Below are positions 63,292 through 64,000 of a stretch of 64,000 bases of DNA, piece after piece. Position numbers and translations under genes: made by a program. Under the pieces are notes generated by a model, which saw nothing but the letters and a program-made list of their open reading frames with translations, ran no database searches and was not told the origin of the DNA. The DNA is from Notospermus geniculatus (Eukaryota > Nemertea > Pilidiophora > Heteronemertea > Lineidae): NCBI GenBank assembly GCA_002633025.1, contig NMRB01000523.1, positions 142,980-206,979 on the forward strand, read 5' to 3'. Positions within the stretch are counted from its first letter, which is position 1; each line of letters starts with the position of its first letter.

Positions 63292-64000
63292 CTGCAAGGA
63301 AATCAGGAACCAATGAAGGGTTGAGAGTAAAACACCCAGGATGAAATGTACATTCAAAGCTGCTGGCACCAAAGTCTCATACCCACCTACCACATTAAAC
63401 AAATTTACGAGACTCTTTCTTTCTTAGCTCGGTATGTCTACAAGATTATCATTCTGCAGTACTGATTTGAAATCAGCCAACAAGTTTTATCATCTAATGG
63501 ATGCGTCAAAAAAGAGGTGCCTGGTGATTGTGTAAATGATCGTCTCAAACTATATTGTTGAATATCTTTAGGTCATAATTATCTTCATCAAGGCTCAAAA
63601 TGAGTTGTGAAAGCATTCACATCATCACTCTCTTTACCTAAGAGTGGGAGACAATCTGCGCTAAATGCCAATAGGACTAACCTATGAAATAATTGGTCTC
63701 TATCGGTCTCTTCAAGAAAGACTAACAGGTGATAGAATGATAAAGTCGCCAGGTTCTACACATGGAAGATTCTGCCTGGATACCACTAGCACAAGCTGAA
63801 CAAAGTCGACTTTCTCCCTGTCCCCTTACAGCCAATGGTCACAAACTACGTTCACAAGCAAAATTTGCCTGCCCTGAAACCACACTGTTACACACATTAG
63901 TTCATGATCTAGCAAAGATTTTCCAAAACTTGCGGCGCCCAACCCCATGACATCCAGGTCCCCAAGACCATGGCTAGAACAAGACAATATGTGTCACTTA
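63292..64000. other. Right edge, presumed RhoGEF intron
   Basis: No further exon with fitting phase was recognised to the right edge. A short plus-strand open frame (63762-63950) is unsupported. Confidence 0.5.

Overview
This is intron-rich animal nuclear DNA, with no sign of bacterial, organellar or viral sequence. Two protein-coding genes, both on the minus strand, can be rebuilt exon by exon. Each exon has GT/AG borders, the phases match at every junction, and the protein families are recognisable. The many small palindromic DNA elements, a tRNA-derived SINE and heavy indel polymorphism between two near-identical copies suggest a highly heterozygous marine invertebrate, probably a non-vertebrate deuterostome such as an echinoderm or hemichordate. 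That placement is inference; nothing here fixes the species.

Left half (about 1-35.2 kb): an ADAMTS-type secreted zinc metalloprotease, closest in motifs to vertebrate ADAMTS7/ADAMTS12. It runs right to left from a signal-peptide exon through propeptide, catalytic domain (HExxHxxGxxHD), disintegrin-like domain, first thrombospondin type-1 repeat and the start of the cysteine-rich domain, then leaves the window at base 1. About 664 residues are encoded here. The introns hold minisatellites, nested MITEs and a possible microRNA-like hairpin.

Middle (20516-38069): a block of 8-9 kb is present twice, head to tail, as copy A (20516-29872) and copy B (29874-38069), joined by a single N. Each copy carries its own intact signal exon and first propeptide exon. 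The copies differ mainly by presence or absence of transposon insertions with clean ends. The simplest reading is two alleles placed in tandem by the assembler; a true recent tandem duplication cannot be excluded. If it is an artefact, the gene has one first exon, not two.

Right half (40.9-63.3 kb): a Dbl-family Rho guanine-nucleotide exchange factor of the Lbc-like group (ARHGEF2 / ARHGEF28 / AKAP13-like), with an atypical C1 zinc finger, DH, PH and a C-terminal coiled coil, in 26 exons. Its N-terminus lies beyond the right edge. An apparent frameshift in the last exon near 41.3 kb separates the coiled coil from a basic, serine-rich tail.

The two genes have no evident functional link beyond orientation: the RhoGEF 3' end lies upstream of the ADAMTS promoter. 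I found no new multi-gene system. The most informative signals are the duplicated allelic block with empty and occupied transposon sites, several near-perfect intronic hairpins, a MITE with a 9-bp target duplication, and a SINE whose tail resembles the MIR/CORE-SINE core.
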